From assembly GCA_046346965.1 (NCBI GenBank), contig JAXMHB010000001.1, positions 310,001 through 374,000 on the forward strand: a stretch of 64,000 bases of DNA, given 5' to 3'. Positions 8,637-18,311 of the stretch are shown here, piece by piece. Both the position numbers and the translations under genes were made by a program. The stretch's first letter is position 1; each line of letters opens with the position of its first letter. The DNA comes from JAXMHB01 sp046346965. Its GTDB lineage: Bacteria > Pseudomonadota > Gammaproteobacteria > Xanthomonadales > SZUA-5. The notes under the pieces were generated by a model. It saw only the letters and a program-made list of their open reading frames with translations, did not search any database and was not told the origin of the DNA.

Positions 8637-10130
8637 ATGATGCGTTTACTGGCAGCGCTGGCGCTGTGCCTGTTTTTGTGGTCCGGGCGCAGTGTCGCGC
8701 AAACCGCGCCCGATCCGGTCAATCTGACCGCCATCTGGTACGACCAGTCCGAGCAGGGCTACGGCGTCAACGTCGTCCACCAGGGCAGCATTCTGTTCGT
8801 GGCCTGGTACACCTACGGCAGCGACGGCAAGATCCTGTGGCTGCTGTCGGCCGCCACGCGCCAGGCCGATGGTCGCTACGTTGGCCCGATCAGCAGCTTC
8901 AACGGCCAGCCCTTCAATCAGATCAGCAACGCGCAGTCGTGGACGACCACCGCGACGCTGGGCGAGGCGCGTCTGTCGATCGGCGCCGATGGCAAGCTGG
9001 ATTTCGGCTACACGGTCAACGGCATCACCCAGTCCAAGCGGCTAGAGAAGGTCAGCTTCGTCGCCAATCCGCCCACCTGCACCTTCACCACGGCCTCGCG
9101 CGCCAGCGCCACGAACTACACCGACATCTGGTGGAAGGACAACGAGTCCGGCTGGGGTTTGAGCATGATTCACCAGGGCGATTCCATCTTCATCGCCTGG
9201 TACACCTACGGCAGTGACGGCAAGCCGATGTGGGTCACCGGACTCGCCAGCCGCCAGGGCGACGGCAGCTACACCGGCAGCCTGAATCGGCCCGCCGGCG
9301 GCACGCCCTTCAATCAGATCAACGGCCCGGCGACCACCTTCCCGATTCCGACGGTGGGCAGTTTCCGCCTGAGTTTTATCGACGGCGAACGCGGCACCTT
9401 CGACTACACGCTGGACAACATCACGCAGAGCAAGCCGATCAGCCGCTTCGTGTTCGTCGGCGCCGGCACGCCGGTGACCGTCTGCGGCAGCACTGGCGGC
9501 GGTGGCAATCCCGGCGGCGCGCTCAGCAGCTGCGATCCAGGGCTGAACACCGGCGATGTGCGCGTCTCGCGCCTGGATGGCAATCAGGTGACCGAGCGCG
9601 TCGTCGGCCCGGGCACCTTCCAGGGCCAGAGCGTGATCATCATGGAGCAGTTCGACCAAGCCAATGTGCTGACCGGTCGCAACTACATGCAGGTGACGCC
9701 GACCGAGATCCGCACGCTGGCCAGCGAGGGCTTCAGCAATGGCGCGCTGGCGACCACCACCGTGTTCAATCCGCCGGCGCTGTTCCGCCGCGCGCCCGCG
9801 GTGGGCGAGAGCTACACCCATAGCTACGTCGGCACGCAATCGGGCCCGCTGTTGCCGATCACCGTCACCATCAACTACCAGGAAACCATCCGGCGCGAGG
9901 CCGATGAGCGCGAGGACGTGCCGGCCGGCAGCTTCAATGCCTGCAAGTTCAAGCGCGACATTGCGATCTCGACGATGGGCATCGGCACCAGCGTCAGCAT
10001 GGATCTGTGGATCGCACCGCCGGTGGGGACGATCCGCTCCGACAACCGCACCAGCACGCCGCAGGGCGTCAACAACGGCCGGCTGGAACTGATCCGCGCT
10101 ACCGTCAACGGCGTCAATTACGGCAACTGA
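8637..10130 (+). CDS. Secreted protein with two internal aromatic-rich repeats
   Basis: This 497-residue exported protein has a signal peptide cut after SVAQ. Its N-terminal part holds two copies of a module of about 140 residues, beginning TAIWYDQSEQGYGVNVVHQG and DIWWKDNESGWGLSMIHQGD. Each continues with an AWYTYGSDGK block and a PFNQI block. A glycine-rich linker (STGGGGNPGG) leads to a C-terminal beta-rich domain of about 200 residues (SSCDPGLNTGDVRVSRLDG). GGGGAG-like spacing from AGGGGAGAAAACGG supports the first of two adjacent ATGs. A strong bidirectional hairpin follows. I know the repeat as common in secreted Xanthomonadales proteins, but its function is not known to me. Confidence 0.8.
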   Translation: MMRLLAALALCLFLWSGRSVAQTAPDPVNLTAIWYDQSEQGYGVNVVHQGSILFVAWYTYGSDGKILWLLSAATRQADGRYVGPISSFNGQPFNQISNAQSWTTTATLGEARLSIGADGKLDFGYTVNGITQSKRLEKVSFVANPPTCTFTTASRASATNYTDIWWKDNESGWGLSMIHQGDSIFIAWYTYGSDGKPMWVTGLASRQGDGSYTGSLNRPAGGTPFNQINGPATTFPIPTVGSFRLSFIDGERGTFDYTLDNITQSKPISRFVFVGAGTPVTVCGSTGGGGNPGGALSSCDPGLNTGDVRVSRLDGNQVTERVVGPGTFQGQSVIIMEQFDQANVLTGRNYMQVTPTEIRTLASEGFSNGALATTTVFNPPALFRRAPAVGESYTHSYVGTQSGPLLPITVTINYQETIRREADEREDVPAGSFNACKFKRDIAISTMGIGTSVSMDLWIAPPVGTIRSDNRTSTPQGVNNGRLELIRATVNGVNYGN

Positions 10131-10210
10131 GCGGGCAAGTCTGCGCGCCCCATGCGGCCCCCGCCACGCGTTGGCGTGGCGGGAGTCGATATCGGACAGA
10201 AACAAAGAAA

Positions 10211-10239
10211 ACCGGCCCGCGTCTGGCGCGGGCCGGTTG
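10211..10239. terminator. Bidirectional intrinsic terminator-like hairpin
   Basis: A perfect 12-bp stem (AACCGGCCCGCG paired with CGCGGGCCGGTT) closes a 5-base loop. It lies between the convergent ends of the secreted repeat protein and degP. The left flank is A-rich (AAACAAAGAA), giving a T-rich tail on the minus strand, so termination is expected chiefly for degP transcripts and probably for both. Confidence 0.85.
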
Positions 10240-10245
10240 TGCGCA

Positions 10246-11730
10246 TCACTCGTTCTCGATGACGATGAACAGCGAGCCGCTGCCGCGACGGATCAACAGC
10301 AGGGTGGGATCTTCCTTGTCCTGATCGGCCATCGCTTTGCGCACATCGCTGATCGAGGACACCGGCTTGCGGTTGACTTCGAGGATGACGTCGCCACGGT
10401 TCAAGCCGGCGCGCGCGGCGGGGCCGCGGTCCACGTTGACGATCAGCACGCCGCGATCGGTGTCGAGTTCCTTGCGCTGGTCCTCGGTCAGCTCCGACAG
10501 CGTCAAACCGAGGCGGCTCTCACGCGACTCGGCTGGCGCCGAGGGACGCGCGCCCGGGGTCTGCGCGACGCTGTCTTCCTTGAGCTTGCCGATGGTGACG
10601 TCGATGCTGCGTTCCTTGCCCTCGCGCAGCACCACCACGGTGGCCTTCTCGCCCACCGGCGTGGCGCCCACCAGCGGCGGCAGTTCGCCGGAGTTCTCCA
10701 GCTGCTTGCCGTTGTAGCTCAGCACTACATCGCCGGCCTGGATGCCAGCCTTGTCGGCCGGGCCATCGGGTTCCACGCTGGCCACCAGCGCGCCGCGCGG
10801 ACGGTCGACGCCGAACTGGCGTGCCATCTTCGCGTCCACCGGCTGGAACAGGATGCCGAGATAACCGCGCTCGACAAAGCCTTTGTCCGCCAACTGCTTG
10901 GCGATCTGGTTGGCGGTGTTGATCGGGATCGCAAAGGACAGGCCGATGTAGCCGCCACTGCCGGAGAGGATCTGCGAATTGATGCCGATCACCTCGCCGC
11001 GGGCATTGAACAGCGGGCCGCCAGAGTTGCCCGGATTGACCGCGGCGTCGGTCTGGATGAAGGGCACATAGGTCTCGCTGAGCTGGCGCTGGGTGGCGCT
11101 GACGATGCCCTGGGTGGCGGTGTAGCTCATGCCGAAGGGCGCGCCGATGGCGAGCACCCATTCGCCCACCTCGATCTGGTCGGAGTTGCCCAGGCGTACG
11201 GTCGGCAGGCCGCTGGCGTCGATCTCGATCAGCGCCACATCGGTGCGCTCGTCGAGGCCCAGCACCTTGGCCGGAAACTCGCGGTTGTCCGCCAGCTTGA
11301 CGGTGATCTTGTCGGCGTCCTTGACCACGTGCGCATTGGTCAGGATGCGTCCCTGGCTGCCGATGATGAAGCCGGAGCCCGAGCCGCTGCGCTGCGGCGC
11401 GTCCTGATCGCCGCCGCCGGGCTGACCGGGTGCGCCGGGGATGCCGAAACGGCGATAGAACTCGCTGAGCGGATTGTCCTCGCCGAACTGCTGGACGAAG
11501 CGGCGATCGGTCCCGCTGACGGCGATTTGCACCACCGCTTCGCGATTGCGGCGGATGATCTCGCGGAAGTCGGGCAGCGCGATGCCACCGGAGGACAAAG
11601 CAGCCGGCGGGGCCTCTGCCTGCAGGGCCGCCGTCTGCGCGACCGCATCGCCGCCGCTCTGCAGATACAGACCGGCCGCAACGGCCACGGCAACCAGGGA
11701 AAGTACGGCTCCTACGCGTGCTTGGGACAT
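10246..11730 (-). CDS. degP: Do-family periplasmic serine protease with two PDZ domains
   Basis: This 494-residue DegP/MucD-type protease degrades or refolds damaged envelope proteins. The signal anchor (VGAVLSLVAVAVAAGLYLQS) precedes the trypsin-like domain with catalytic His134 (TNAHVV), Asp164 (ERTDVALIEI) and Ser236 (NPGNSGGP). Two PDZ domains follow, with the first near residues 285-375 (RGYLGILFQPV) and the second in the last 90 residues (LGLTLSEL, PAARAGLNRGDVI). The ATG at 11730 gives the usual short signal sequence. A longer upstream extension is repeat sequence and is not used. A sigma-E-like promoter lies about 40 bases upstream, consistent with envelope-stress control. Confidence 0.95.
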   Translation of the reverse strand: MSQARVGAVLSLVAVAVAAGLYLQSGGDAVAQTAALQAEAPPAALSSGGIALPDFREIIRRNREAVVQIAVSGTDRRFVQQFGEDNPLSEFYRRFGIPGAPGQPGGGDQDAPQRSGSGSGFIIGSQGRILTNAHVVKDADKITVKLADNREFPAKVLGLDERTDVALIEIDASGLPTVRLGNSDQIEVGEWVLAIGAPFGMSYTATQGIVSATQRQLSETYVPFIQTDAAVNPGNSGGPLFNARGEVIGINSQILSGSGGYIGLSFAIPINTANQIAKQLADKGFVERGYLGILFQPVDAKMARQFGVDRPRGALVASVEPDGPADKAGIQAGDVVLSYNGKQLENSGELPPLVGATPVGEKATVVVLREGKERSIDVTIGKLKEDSVAQTPGARPSAPAESRESRLGLTLSELTEDQRKELDTDRGVLIVNVDRGPAARAGLNRGDVILEVNRKPVSSISDVRKAMADQDKEDPTLLLIRRGSGSLFIVIENE

Positions 11731-11768
11731 GGTGCTTGAGCTCTCAGGTTGGGGGTGTGGACGCTGGC

Positions 11769-11795
11769 TTAGACAGCGACAGCGGTTCAGGTTCC
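11769..11795 (-). promoter_or_regulatory. Sigma-E (RpoE/AlgU)-type promoter of degP
   Basis: On the minus strand GGAACC (11795-11790) is followed after 16 bases by TCTAA (11773-11769). This matches the sigma-E consensus GGAACTT-N15/16-TCnAA closely. The spacing to the degP ATG leaves a short leader of about 35 bases. DegP/MucD genes are classic members of the sigma-E regulon, which supports the call. Confidence 0.65.
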
Positions 11796-12430
11796 GCCCA
11801 GACGCGCTCGCATCAGCTGAACTTAACGCGCCCGGGCCGGTCAGCGCCCTGATGGGGTGTGCCGATTCGGAATCAAGATGCGGCAAGGCGCTTGGGCGTC
11901 GCAGGGCATGGGTGCGGGGGACAAGCAATGCGGCGGGCGCGCTGCGCTGAGGGGCCAAAAAAGGCGGGGCGGGGGGCAGGGGGCGGGGGAACATGGCATG
12001 CGGCAGCTGCGCGGCATTGTCGTGGGTTGCGTAGCGGGTAAGAGCGGACGGCGAGAGGAACAAAGCGGGTATGCGGTCGATGTCGTCGGTCCGGTTTGCT
12101 CAACGGGTTAGCGCAGAAGGCGGGGCTCGGATGCTGATCAGATTCCTTATCTCGCCTTCGGCGCGCTTGCTCGATCTGCAAACTGGCGATAATGCCGCGC
12201 CGTCGCCGCAGTGGCGGTCCCCCGCCCCCCGACCCTCACCCCGCTTCTGCTCCTCGCGCCCTCCGCGCCTACTCGCTCCGCAACCCGCGACAATGCCACA
12301 CCGTCGCCGCAGTGCTGGTCCCCCGCCCCCCGCCCCTCGCCCCGCCTCTGCTCCTCCGCACTCCCCAGCAGTTCCCTTTGTTCTGCAGGCTGATGCGGAA
12401 TCGCCACGGGCTTCGCGCTATGGTCGCTGC
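11796..12430. repeat. Repeat-filled region between degP and tamA
   Basis: No gene is supported in this gap. Positions 11955-12030 hold a G-rich block in plus orientation. Positions 12137-12190 match the inner arm of the dispersed family (GATCAGATTCC, GCCTTCGGCGCGCTTGCTCG, then CTGCAAACTGGCGA). Two C-rich copies of the core follow in the opposite sense at about 12180-12270 and 12285-12370 (GGTCCCCCGCCCCCC). The tamA promoter must lie inside or after these repeats, but I see no clear -35/-10 pair. Confidence 0.7.
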
Positions 12431-14263
12431 ATGAGTCCAGTCCCAGCCTTCCCTCCGACGCTGCAGCGACGATTGCGCCGGCTGCCGGCCGCGCTTGCAG
12501 CGGCGTTGTGGCTGGCCGGCTGCAGCCTGTGGGGCGGCGGCGATCAGATCAAGGCCGATCCGGTCGCGACCGGCCCGAGCAAGGACCGCAGTCAGCAGCG
12601 CGTCCGCATTTACATCAAGGGCGTCAGCGGCGAGATGAAATCCTCGGCGTCCGGCGCGTTGGAACTGAAGGGCCTGATGTCGCGCCGCGATGCCAGCGAG
12701 GCGCTGATCCGGCGCGTCTACGGCCGAGCTGCCGCGCAGATGCAGAAGGCGCTGCAGCCCTTCGGCTTCTACCACGCCAAGGTCAGCGGCGAGCTGACGC
12801 AGGAAGGCGAGACCTTCTATGCGCGCTTCACCATCGATCCTGGTGAGCCGACGCGCGTGAGCGCGGCCGCGGTCGAGGTCAGTGGCCCGGGCGGCGAGGA
12901 CAAGCGCGTCCAGCGGGCGCTGCGCGCTTTCGCGCCCGCGGTCGGTGGCGTGATCGAGCACCGTATCTACGAGGCCAGCAAGGCGCGGATTGCCGATACG
13001 CTGGCCGAACGCGGCTATCTGGACGCCACGCTGGCAGATCATCGGGTGACGGTGCGGCTGGCCGATCGCAGTGCGCGCATCGCCTTGCGCTTCGATTCCG
13101 GCCCGCGTTTTCAGTTCGGGCCCACGACGGTGGAAGGCTCGCATCTGCCGGATGCGCTGGTGCTGGGCTATCTGCCGTATCAGCAGGGCCAGGACTATCG
13201 CCAGGATCGCCTGGTCGAGTTCCAACAGCGCCTGCTAGATGCCGACTACTACAGCGATGTCGAGATCGAGACCGATCAGGCGCAGGCGACCGGCCAGCAG
13301 GTGCCGATCCGCGTGCGTTTGAAGCCGGCGCTGCGCACCGTCTACACCGGCGGCGTGTCCTTCGGCACCGACAGCGGCTTTGGCGTGCAGGGCGGTTTGA
13401 CGCGGCGCTGGGTCAACGATCGCGGCCACAAGTTCAACGGACGCGTCGAGTTGGGTCAGCGTCTGACCACTGCCGGCACGCAGTACCTGATTCCCTTGCC
13501 GGGGGCCGATCGCGAGTCGCTCAGCGCCTCGCTGAGCTACCGCGACGAGCAAACCGACACTTCCACGCAGCAAGTGACCCAGCTGCAGCTGGCGCACCAG
13601 CGCGAATCCGACAATGGCTCCTTTTCCTACGGCCTCGGCGCGCAGAGCGGCGACTTCGTCGTCGGCGATGTGCCCGGGAGCAGTCGCTTGGTGTATCCCG
13701 AAGCGCGGCTGACACGGCGCTCGGTGGACGACTTCCTGGCGCCGCGTGCGGGCTGGGCGCTCACCGCCGAGGCGCGCGCAGCGCCCGCCGGACTGGGTGG
13801 CGATGCGGCGTTTGCGCAGATCAAGGCCGAAGCCAAGCTGCTGCGGCCGATCGGCGAGCAGGATCGCTGGTTCGCGCGGCTCGCGCTCGGCGCGCTGTGG
13901 ACCGACGATTTCGAGCGCATGCCGCCGCAGCTGCGCTTTTTTGCCGGCGGCGATCGCAGCCTGCGCGGCTACGGCTATCAGGCGCTCGGCCCGCTCAACG
14001 CGCTCGGCAAGGTCGGCGGCGGCCGCTATCTGGCGGTCGGTTCTTTCGAGTACGAAAAGCACTGGTTCGGCGATTTCGGCGTTGCCGGTTTCGTCGATGC
14101 CGGCAATGCCTTCAACGCCGGCAATTTCGATCTGGCCGCGGGCGTCGGCGTCGGGCTGCGCTGGCGCTCGCCAGTCGGTCTGGTGCGGGTGGATTTGGCC
14201 GCGCCAGTCGCTGGCGATGGCAGCGGTCTGCGACTGCATTTGCTGATCGGGCCCGAGCTGTGA
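12431..14263 (+). CDS. tamA: Outer membrane translocation/assembly protein TamA
   Basis: This 610-residue Omp85-family protein is the outer membrane half of the translocation and assembly module, which helps insert autotransporter-like and other beta-barrel proteins. The ATG at 12431 gives a lipoprotein-like signal (LAAALWLAGCS). POTRA-like segments span about residues 50-250. The C-terminal barrel carries conserved features such as RFFAGGDRSLRGYGYQALGP and the final strands (RWRSPVGLVRVDLAAPV). A cysteine at a lipobox position is unusual for TamA and is common to some relatives only. The stop overlaps the GTG of tamB, as expected for the tamAB operon. Confidence 0.9.
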   Translation: MSPVPAFPPTLQRRLRRLPAALAAALWLAGCSLWGGGDQIKADPVATGPSKDRSQQRVRIYIKGVSGEMKSSASGALELKGLMSRRDASEALIRRVYGRAAAQMQKALQPFGFYHAKVSGELTQEGETFYARFTIDPGEPTRVSAAAVEVSGPGGEDKRVQRALRAFAPAVGGVIEHRIYEASKARIADTLAERGYLDATLADHRVTVRLADRSARIALRFDSGPRFQFGPTTVEGSHLPDALVLGYLPYQQGQDYRQDRLVEFQQRLLDADYYSDVEIETDQAQATGQQVPIRVRLKPALRTVYTGGVSFGTDSGFGVQGGLTRRWVNDRGHKFNGRVELGQRLTTAGTQYLIPLPGADRESLSASLSYRDEQTDTSTQQVTQLQLAHQRESDNGSFSYGLGAQSGDFVVGDVPGSSRLVYPEARLTRRSVDDFLAPRAGWALTAEARAAPAGLGGDAAFAQIKAEAKLLRPIGEQDRWFARLALGALWTDDFERMPPQLRFFAGGDRSLRGYGYQALGPLNALGKVGGGRYLAVGSFEYEKHWFGDFGVAGFVDAGNAFNAGNFDLAAGVGVGLRWRSPVGLVRVDLAAPVAGDGSGLRLHLLIGPEL

Positions 14264-17200
14264 AGGCGCGCGTCTGGCGCTGGCTGTGGCGCGGCAGCCT
14301 GGGTCTGGGCGTGCTGTTGGCGCTGCTGCTGGCCGCCTTGTTGTACACCGAGGCCGGCCTCGGCTGGGCGTTGCGCACCGGGCTTGCGCAGGCGGGTGGC
14401 CAGTTGCAGTACGGCACGCTGCGCGGCACGCTGGCGGGCGGCTTTGAGCTCGACAGCCCGCGCATCGAGCTGCCCGGCGTGCGCATCAGCGCGGTGCAGC
14501 TGCGCCTGCGGCTGCGCCCCTGGCGCCTGCTGGTGGGCGAGCTGCAGCTGGAGTCGCTGCGGCTGACTGGCGCGCGCTACACGCTGCTGGCGCAGGCCGA
14601 GACCGCGCCGGCGCCGGCGACGCGTCCGCCCAATCTGACGCTGCCGGTGGACGTGGTGCTGCGCAACATCGAGCTGATCGCCAATGAGCTCGATCTCGGT
14701 CAGGGCGAGCCGATACCCTTTGCGCTGGCGGCCAGCGAGATTGCGCTCAAGCAGGGGCATCTGTCGGTCGAGGGATTGGCTCTGCGCCAGGGCGAATTTG
14801 CGGTGCGCACGCGCGCTGCTTTCGACACCACCGCCAGCTGGGGCGGCGAGCTCGATACCGAGGGCGAATGGACGCTGCCGGCCGTGCTGCATCGCGCCGA
14901 GTTGCGCGTCAAAGGCGATCTGGACGCGCTGGATCTGCGCGTCGGCTTGCAGGGCGGCGGCACGCTGAGCCTGGATGCCACGCTGGATCGCCCGCTGGAC
15001 GCGCCAGGCGTCTCTGGCCGTCTGGGTGCCGAGCAGCTGGATCTGGCCAGTTTTGGGCTGGATGCGCCGGTGCGGATGATCGATTTGGATTTGGCGTTCG
15101 TCTGGGCCAACGACACGCTCAGCGTCGAGGGGCCGATCAAGATCGACCAACGCGCGCTCACGCTGAAGCTCGAACAGCTCGCCTTCCTGCCGCAGCGGGT
15201 GCGCGTGGCAGCGCTGCAGCTGGCGTCGCCTGACACCGGCACGCTGAGGTTGCAGGGCGAGTGGCCTACCGATCCCGCCGCGCCGCCGGGCGCGATCGAG
15301 CTGACGCTGACGCGCGCCTGGGTGGGCGACTGGCGTCAGCCGCTCGACGCGCTGCCGCTGCGCGTGGACGCGCAGGGCCAGATCCGCGGCCACAGCGAGG
15401 ATTGGCAAGCGAGTCTGCGAGGCAACTGGCAGCAGGATCCGCTGACCGGCACGCTGCAACTGGCGGCCAGCGGCACGCCGACGGCGATCCACCTGGAGCC
15501 CTCTGAGCTCGGCAGTGGGACCAGCCAGCTCGGCCTGAGCGGCGACTACACGCCGGGCGAGGCGCCGCGGCTGACGCTGGATTTGGCGCTCAGCGCGCTC
15601 GATCCGGCGCTGCTGGCGCCAGACTGGCCGGGTGCCCTGAGCGGCAGCGCACGGGTGGACGTGGAGCTCGGCACCCTGACGCGCTGGACGCTGGCCTTGG
15701 CCGAGCTCCAGGGCGCGCTGCGGGAAACACCGCTGGCTTTGTCTGGCGAGCTGAGCGGCAAGGCGGGCGAGCTGCAGGGCGGCGCGCTGGACCTGCGCTG
15801 GGGCAAGGGCGCGGCGGCGCTGCGGGTGGACGCGCCGCAGCAGCTGTCCTTGCAGCTGAAGGCCTTCGATCTGGCGCCGCTGGGGCTGCAGGGCGTGGTC
15901 GACGGCAGTGCCGGCATCGATCTGGCTGCCGACCCGATCGACAGCGCGCGTGCCGATCTGCAGATCGAGCAGTTCCAGTTGGGAGCGCTCGGCGCGCAGC
16001 GACTGAGCCTGCGCAAGGAGGCCGGCTGGCAGTTCCAGGCGCAGGCCAGCGAGCTGCGTCAGGGCGACCAGACGCTGGCCGAGGCGCAGCTCGCGGGTAG
16101 CGGCACGGCGGCTGCGCATCGGCTGACGCTGAGCCTGCGCAGCGACCTTGGGCGCCTGCAGGCGGCGCTGGCGGGCGCCTGGGCCGACGCGCGCTGGCAG
16201 GGCGAGCTGGAATCGCTGCGGCTGCGCCCCGCGCGTGGCGCCGACTGGAGCCTGGACGACACCGCGGCGCTGACGCTGAGCGACAGCGCCTACGCGTTGG
16301 CACCGGCGTGCCTGAGCGCCGCCGCGGCGCAGCTGTGCCTGCGCGCCAGCGGGCAGGGCGATGCGCTGACGGCGGGGCTCGACATCCGCGAGCTGCCGCT
16401 CAGCGAGCTGGCGGCGTGGGCGCCGCCGAGTGGCTGGCAGCTCAGCGGTCAGATCAACGGCGGCGGCCAGCTCAGTTGGTCCGGCGCCGCCGGCCTCGGC
16501 GGCGAGCTGCAGCTGGCGATCAGCGATGGCGTGCTGCGCGATGCCGAGCTGGCCGCCGTGCCGCTCCGTTTCGACGGCGATCTGCGTTTCGATGGCGCCG
16601 CCCGCGCGCTGCGGGCTGGCGTGAATCTGCCGGGCCACGGCAGCCTGCGCGCAGAGGCCGTCGGTTTTGATCAGCCCGAGGGGCGCTGGCACGCGGATCT
16701 CGATCTGAGCGATCTCAGCTTTGTCGATGGATTGTCGGCCGAGGTTCAGAGCATGCGCGGCGGGCTGCGTGGCTCCTTGTCGGCGCCGATCGCCGAGCCG
16801 ACGCGGGTGGCCGGGCTGCTGGAGGCGGCCGATCTGGCTTTCGAGCTGCCGGCGGCAGGCCTGAAGGCGCATCAGGGCAGTCTGGCCTTGCAGCTGGAAG
16901 GCGATGGGCTGGTGCGCATCGACGGCGGCTTGCGCATCGACCCCGGCACGCTGCGCTTCGAAGGCCTGATCGGTTTGGGCGATCAGGATCGTTCGGAGAT
17001 CCGCGTGCGCGCCGACAACGCCGGTCTGGTCGATCTGCCGGCGGTACAGCTGGCCGGCGACACCAACTTTTTGGTGCGCAAGAGTGCCGAGGGCTTCAGC
17101 ATCGAAGGCGGCATCCTGCTGCGCCAGGGCAAGATTGACCTGGGCCGCTTTGCGCCCAGCGTGCCGCCCTCGGAGGACGTCGTCATCGAGGACGCACCGC

Positions 17201-17913
17201 CGCCGGGCCCGCCGCTGCCGATCAGCGCCGATCTCAGTCTGGCGATGATCCAGGCCGTCGATCTGCGCGGTTTTGGCATCGAGGCCACGCTCAACGGCGG
17301 CGCCCACTTGACGCAGACGCCGGGCAAGCGCCCGCGCGCGCAGGGCGAGATGGTGATCAAGGGCGCCTACAACGCCTACGGCCAGAAACTCGACATCGAG
17401 CGCGGTCGTTTGAGCTTCGCCGGCCGCGCCGATCGCCCCAGCCTGGACATCCTGGCGGTCAAGCGCATCGAACGCCAGCGCGTCGGCGTGCAGGTTCGTG
17501 GCAATGCCGGCCAACCGCTGATCCGGTTGTACTCCGACCCGGTATTGGACCAGTCGGAGACGCTGTCCTACCTGGTGCTGGGACGTCCACTGGCCACCGC
17601 GTCCGGCGCCGACAGCGAGCAACTCGGCGAGTACGCCAGCGCGCTGGAAACCGCCGGCGGCAGTCTGGTCGCCGGCAGCATCGGCAAGAAACTGGGCCTC
17701 GCAGCGGGCGTGGAGAGCTTTGGCTCGGCGATCGGCTCGGCGCTGGTGGTCGGCAAGTACCTGTCGCCGCGCTTCTTTATCGGCTATGGCACCAGCCTGC
17801 TCGACGCCACCCAGCTGGTGATCCTGCGCTACCGGCTGACCGAGAACATCGAGCTGGAAGGCATCAGCGGCAACGAGCAGAAGGCATCGGCGAGCTGGCG
17901 CACCGAGCGTTAG
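14260..17913 (+). CDS. tamB: Inner membrane translocation/assembly protein TamB
   Basis: This 1217-residue AsmA-like protein spans the periplasm and partners TamA. More recent work also links the TamB family to phospholipid transport to the outer membrane. A single N-terminal membrane anchor (SLGLGVLLALLLAALLY) is followed by a very long beta-rich region and the diagnostic C-terminal TamB domain with GAYNAYGQKLDIERGRLSF, QVRGNAGQPLIRLYSDP and SETLSYLVLGRPL. The GTG start at 14260 overlaps the tamA stop by 4 bases. The length is normal. A large antisense open frame over this gene is only a GC effect. Confidence 0.95.
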   Translation: MKARVWRWLWRGSLGLGVLLALLLAALLYTEAGLGWALRTGLAQAGGQLQYGTLRGTLAGGFELDSPRIELPGVRISAVQLRLRLRPWRLLVGELQLESLRLTGARYTLLAQAETAPAPATRPPNLTLPVDVVLRNIELIANELDLGQGEPIPFALAASEIALKQGHLSVEGLALRQGEFAVRTRAAFDTTASWGGELDTEGEWTLPAVLHRAELRVKGDLDALDLRVGLQGGGTLSLDATLDRPLDAPGVSGRLGAEQLDLASFGLDAPVRMIDLDLAFVWANDTLSVEGPIKIDQRALTLKLEQLAFLPQRVRVAALQLASPDTGTLRLQGEWPTDPAAPPGAIELTLTRAWVGDWRQPLDALPLRVDAQGQIRGHSEDWQASLRGNWQQDPLTGTLQLAASGTPTAIHLEPSELGSGTSQLGLSGDYTPGEAPRLTLDLALSALDPALLAPDWPGALSGSARVDVELGTLTRWTLALAELQGALRETPLALSGELSGKAGELQGGALDLRWGKGAAALRVDAPQQLSLQLKAFDLAPLGLQGVVDGSAGIDLAADPIDSARADLQIEQFQLGALGAQRLSLRKEAGWQFQAQASELRQGDQTLAEAQLAGSGTAAAHRLTLSLRSDLGRLQAALAGAWADARWQGELESLRLRPARGADWSLDDTAALTLSDSAYALAPACLSAAAAQLCLRASGQGDALTAGLDIRELPLSELAAWAPPSGWQLSGQINGGGQLSWSGAAGLGGELQLAISDGVLRDAELAAVPLRFDGDLRFDGAARALRAGVNLPGHGSLRAEAVGFDQPEGRWHADLDLSDLSFVDGLSAEVQSMRGGLRGSLSAPIAEPTRVAGLLEAADLAFELPAAGLKAHQGSLALQLEGDGLVRIDGGLRIDPGTLRFEGLIGLGDQDRSEIRVRADNAGLVDLPAVQLAGDTNFLVRKSAEGFSIEGGILLRQGKIDLGRFAPSVPPSEDVVIEDAPPPGPPLPISADLSLAMIQAVDLRGFGIEATLNGGAHLTQTPGKRPRAQGEMVIKGAYNAYGQKLDIERGRLSFAGRADRPSLDILAVKRIERQRVGVQVRGNAGQPLIRLYSDPVLDQSETLSYLVLGRPLATASGADSEQLGEYASALETAGGSLVAGSIGKKLGLAAGVESFGSAIGSALVVGKYLSPRFFIGYGTSLLDATQLVILRYRLTENIELEGISGNEQKASASWRTER

Positions 17914-18311
17914 TGGGGGCGAACGCGAAAGCGGGGGGGCAGGGGAAAGGGGGGCAGGGGACAGGCACTGCGGCGCTTGCGTGGGACTGTCGCGGGTCGC
18001 GTTTGCTGCACATGTAGGCGGCCAAAGGCGAGATAGGGACTCTGGTCCAGCGTGAGTGCGTGGGGAAAAGCGGGGCAGGGACCAACACTGCGGCGCTTGC
18101 ATGGCATGGTTGCCGGTACGGTTTACGGCGCTCATTTGGCAGGCGATTGCGGACTCGCAACACGCGTGCAACCTACCCGCGACAGTGCCACGCAAGCGCC
18201 ACATGGCTGGTCCCCCGCCCCTTTTCCCCTTTCCCCGCTCTTGCCCGCCTCCCTGTGTCCGCTTCCGGCGCCTGCCTGCGTTAGGGACAGACAGATCCTG
18301 GAGTGTCTGCG
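17914..18311. repeat. Repeat-filled region after tamB
   Basis: There is no gene here. A G-rich block (GCGGGGGGGCAGGGG) at about 17928-17970 and a shorter one at 18061-18085 run in plus orientation. A C-rich copy in the other orientation (GGCTGGTCCCCCGCCCC) lies at 18205-18242. Between them GGCGAGATAGGGACTCTGG (18027-18045) matches the inner arm of the family. The gene at 18312 starts directly after this field. Confidence 0.7.

Noticed and set aside
14026..18204. A 1392-residue open frame antisense to tamA-tamB
   Set aside because: It has no domain, no start signal and a composition typical of an antisense frame of high-GC coding DNA.
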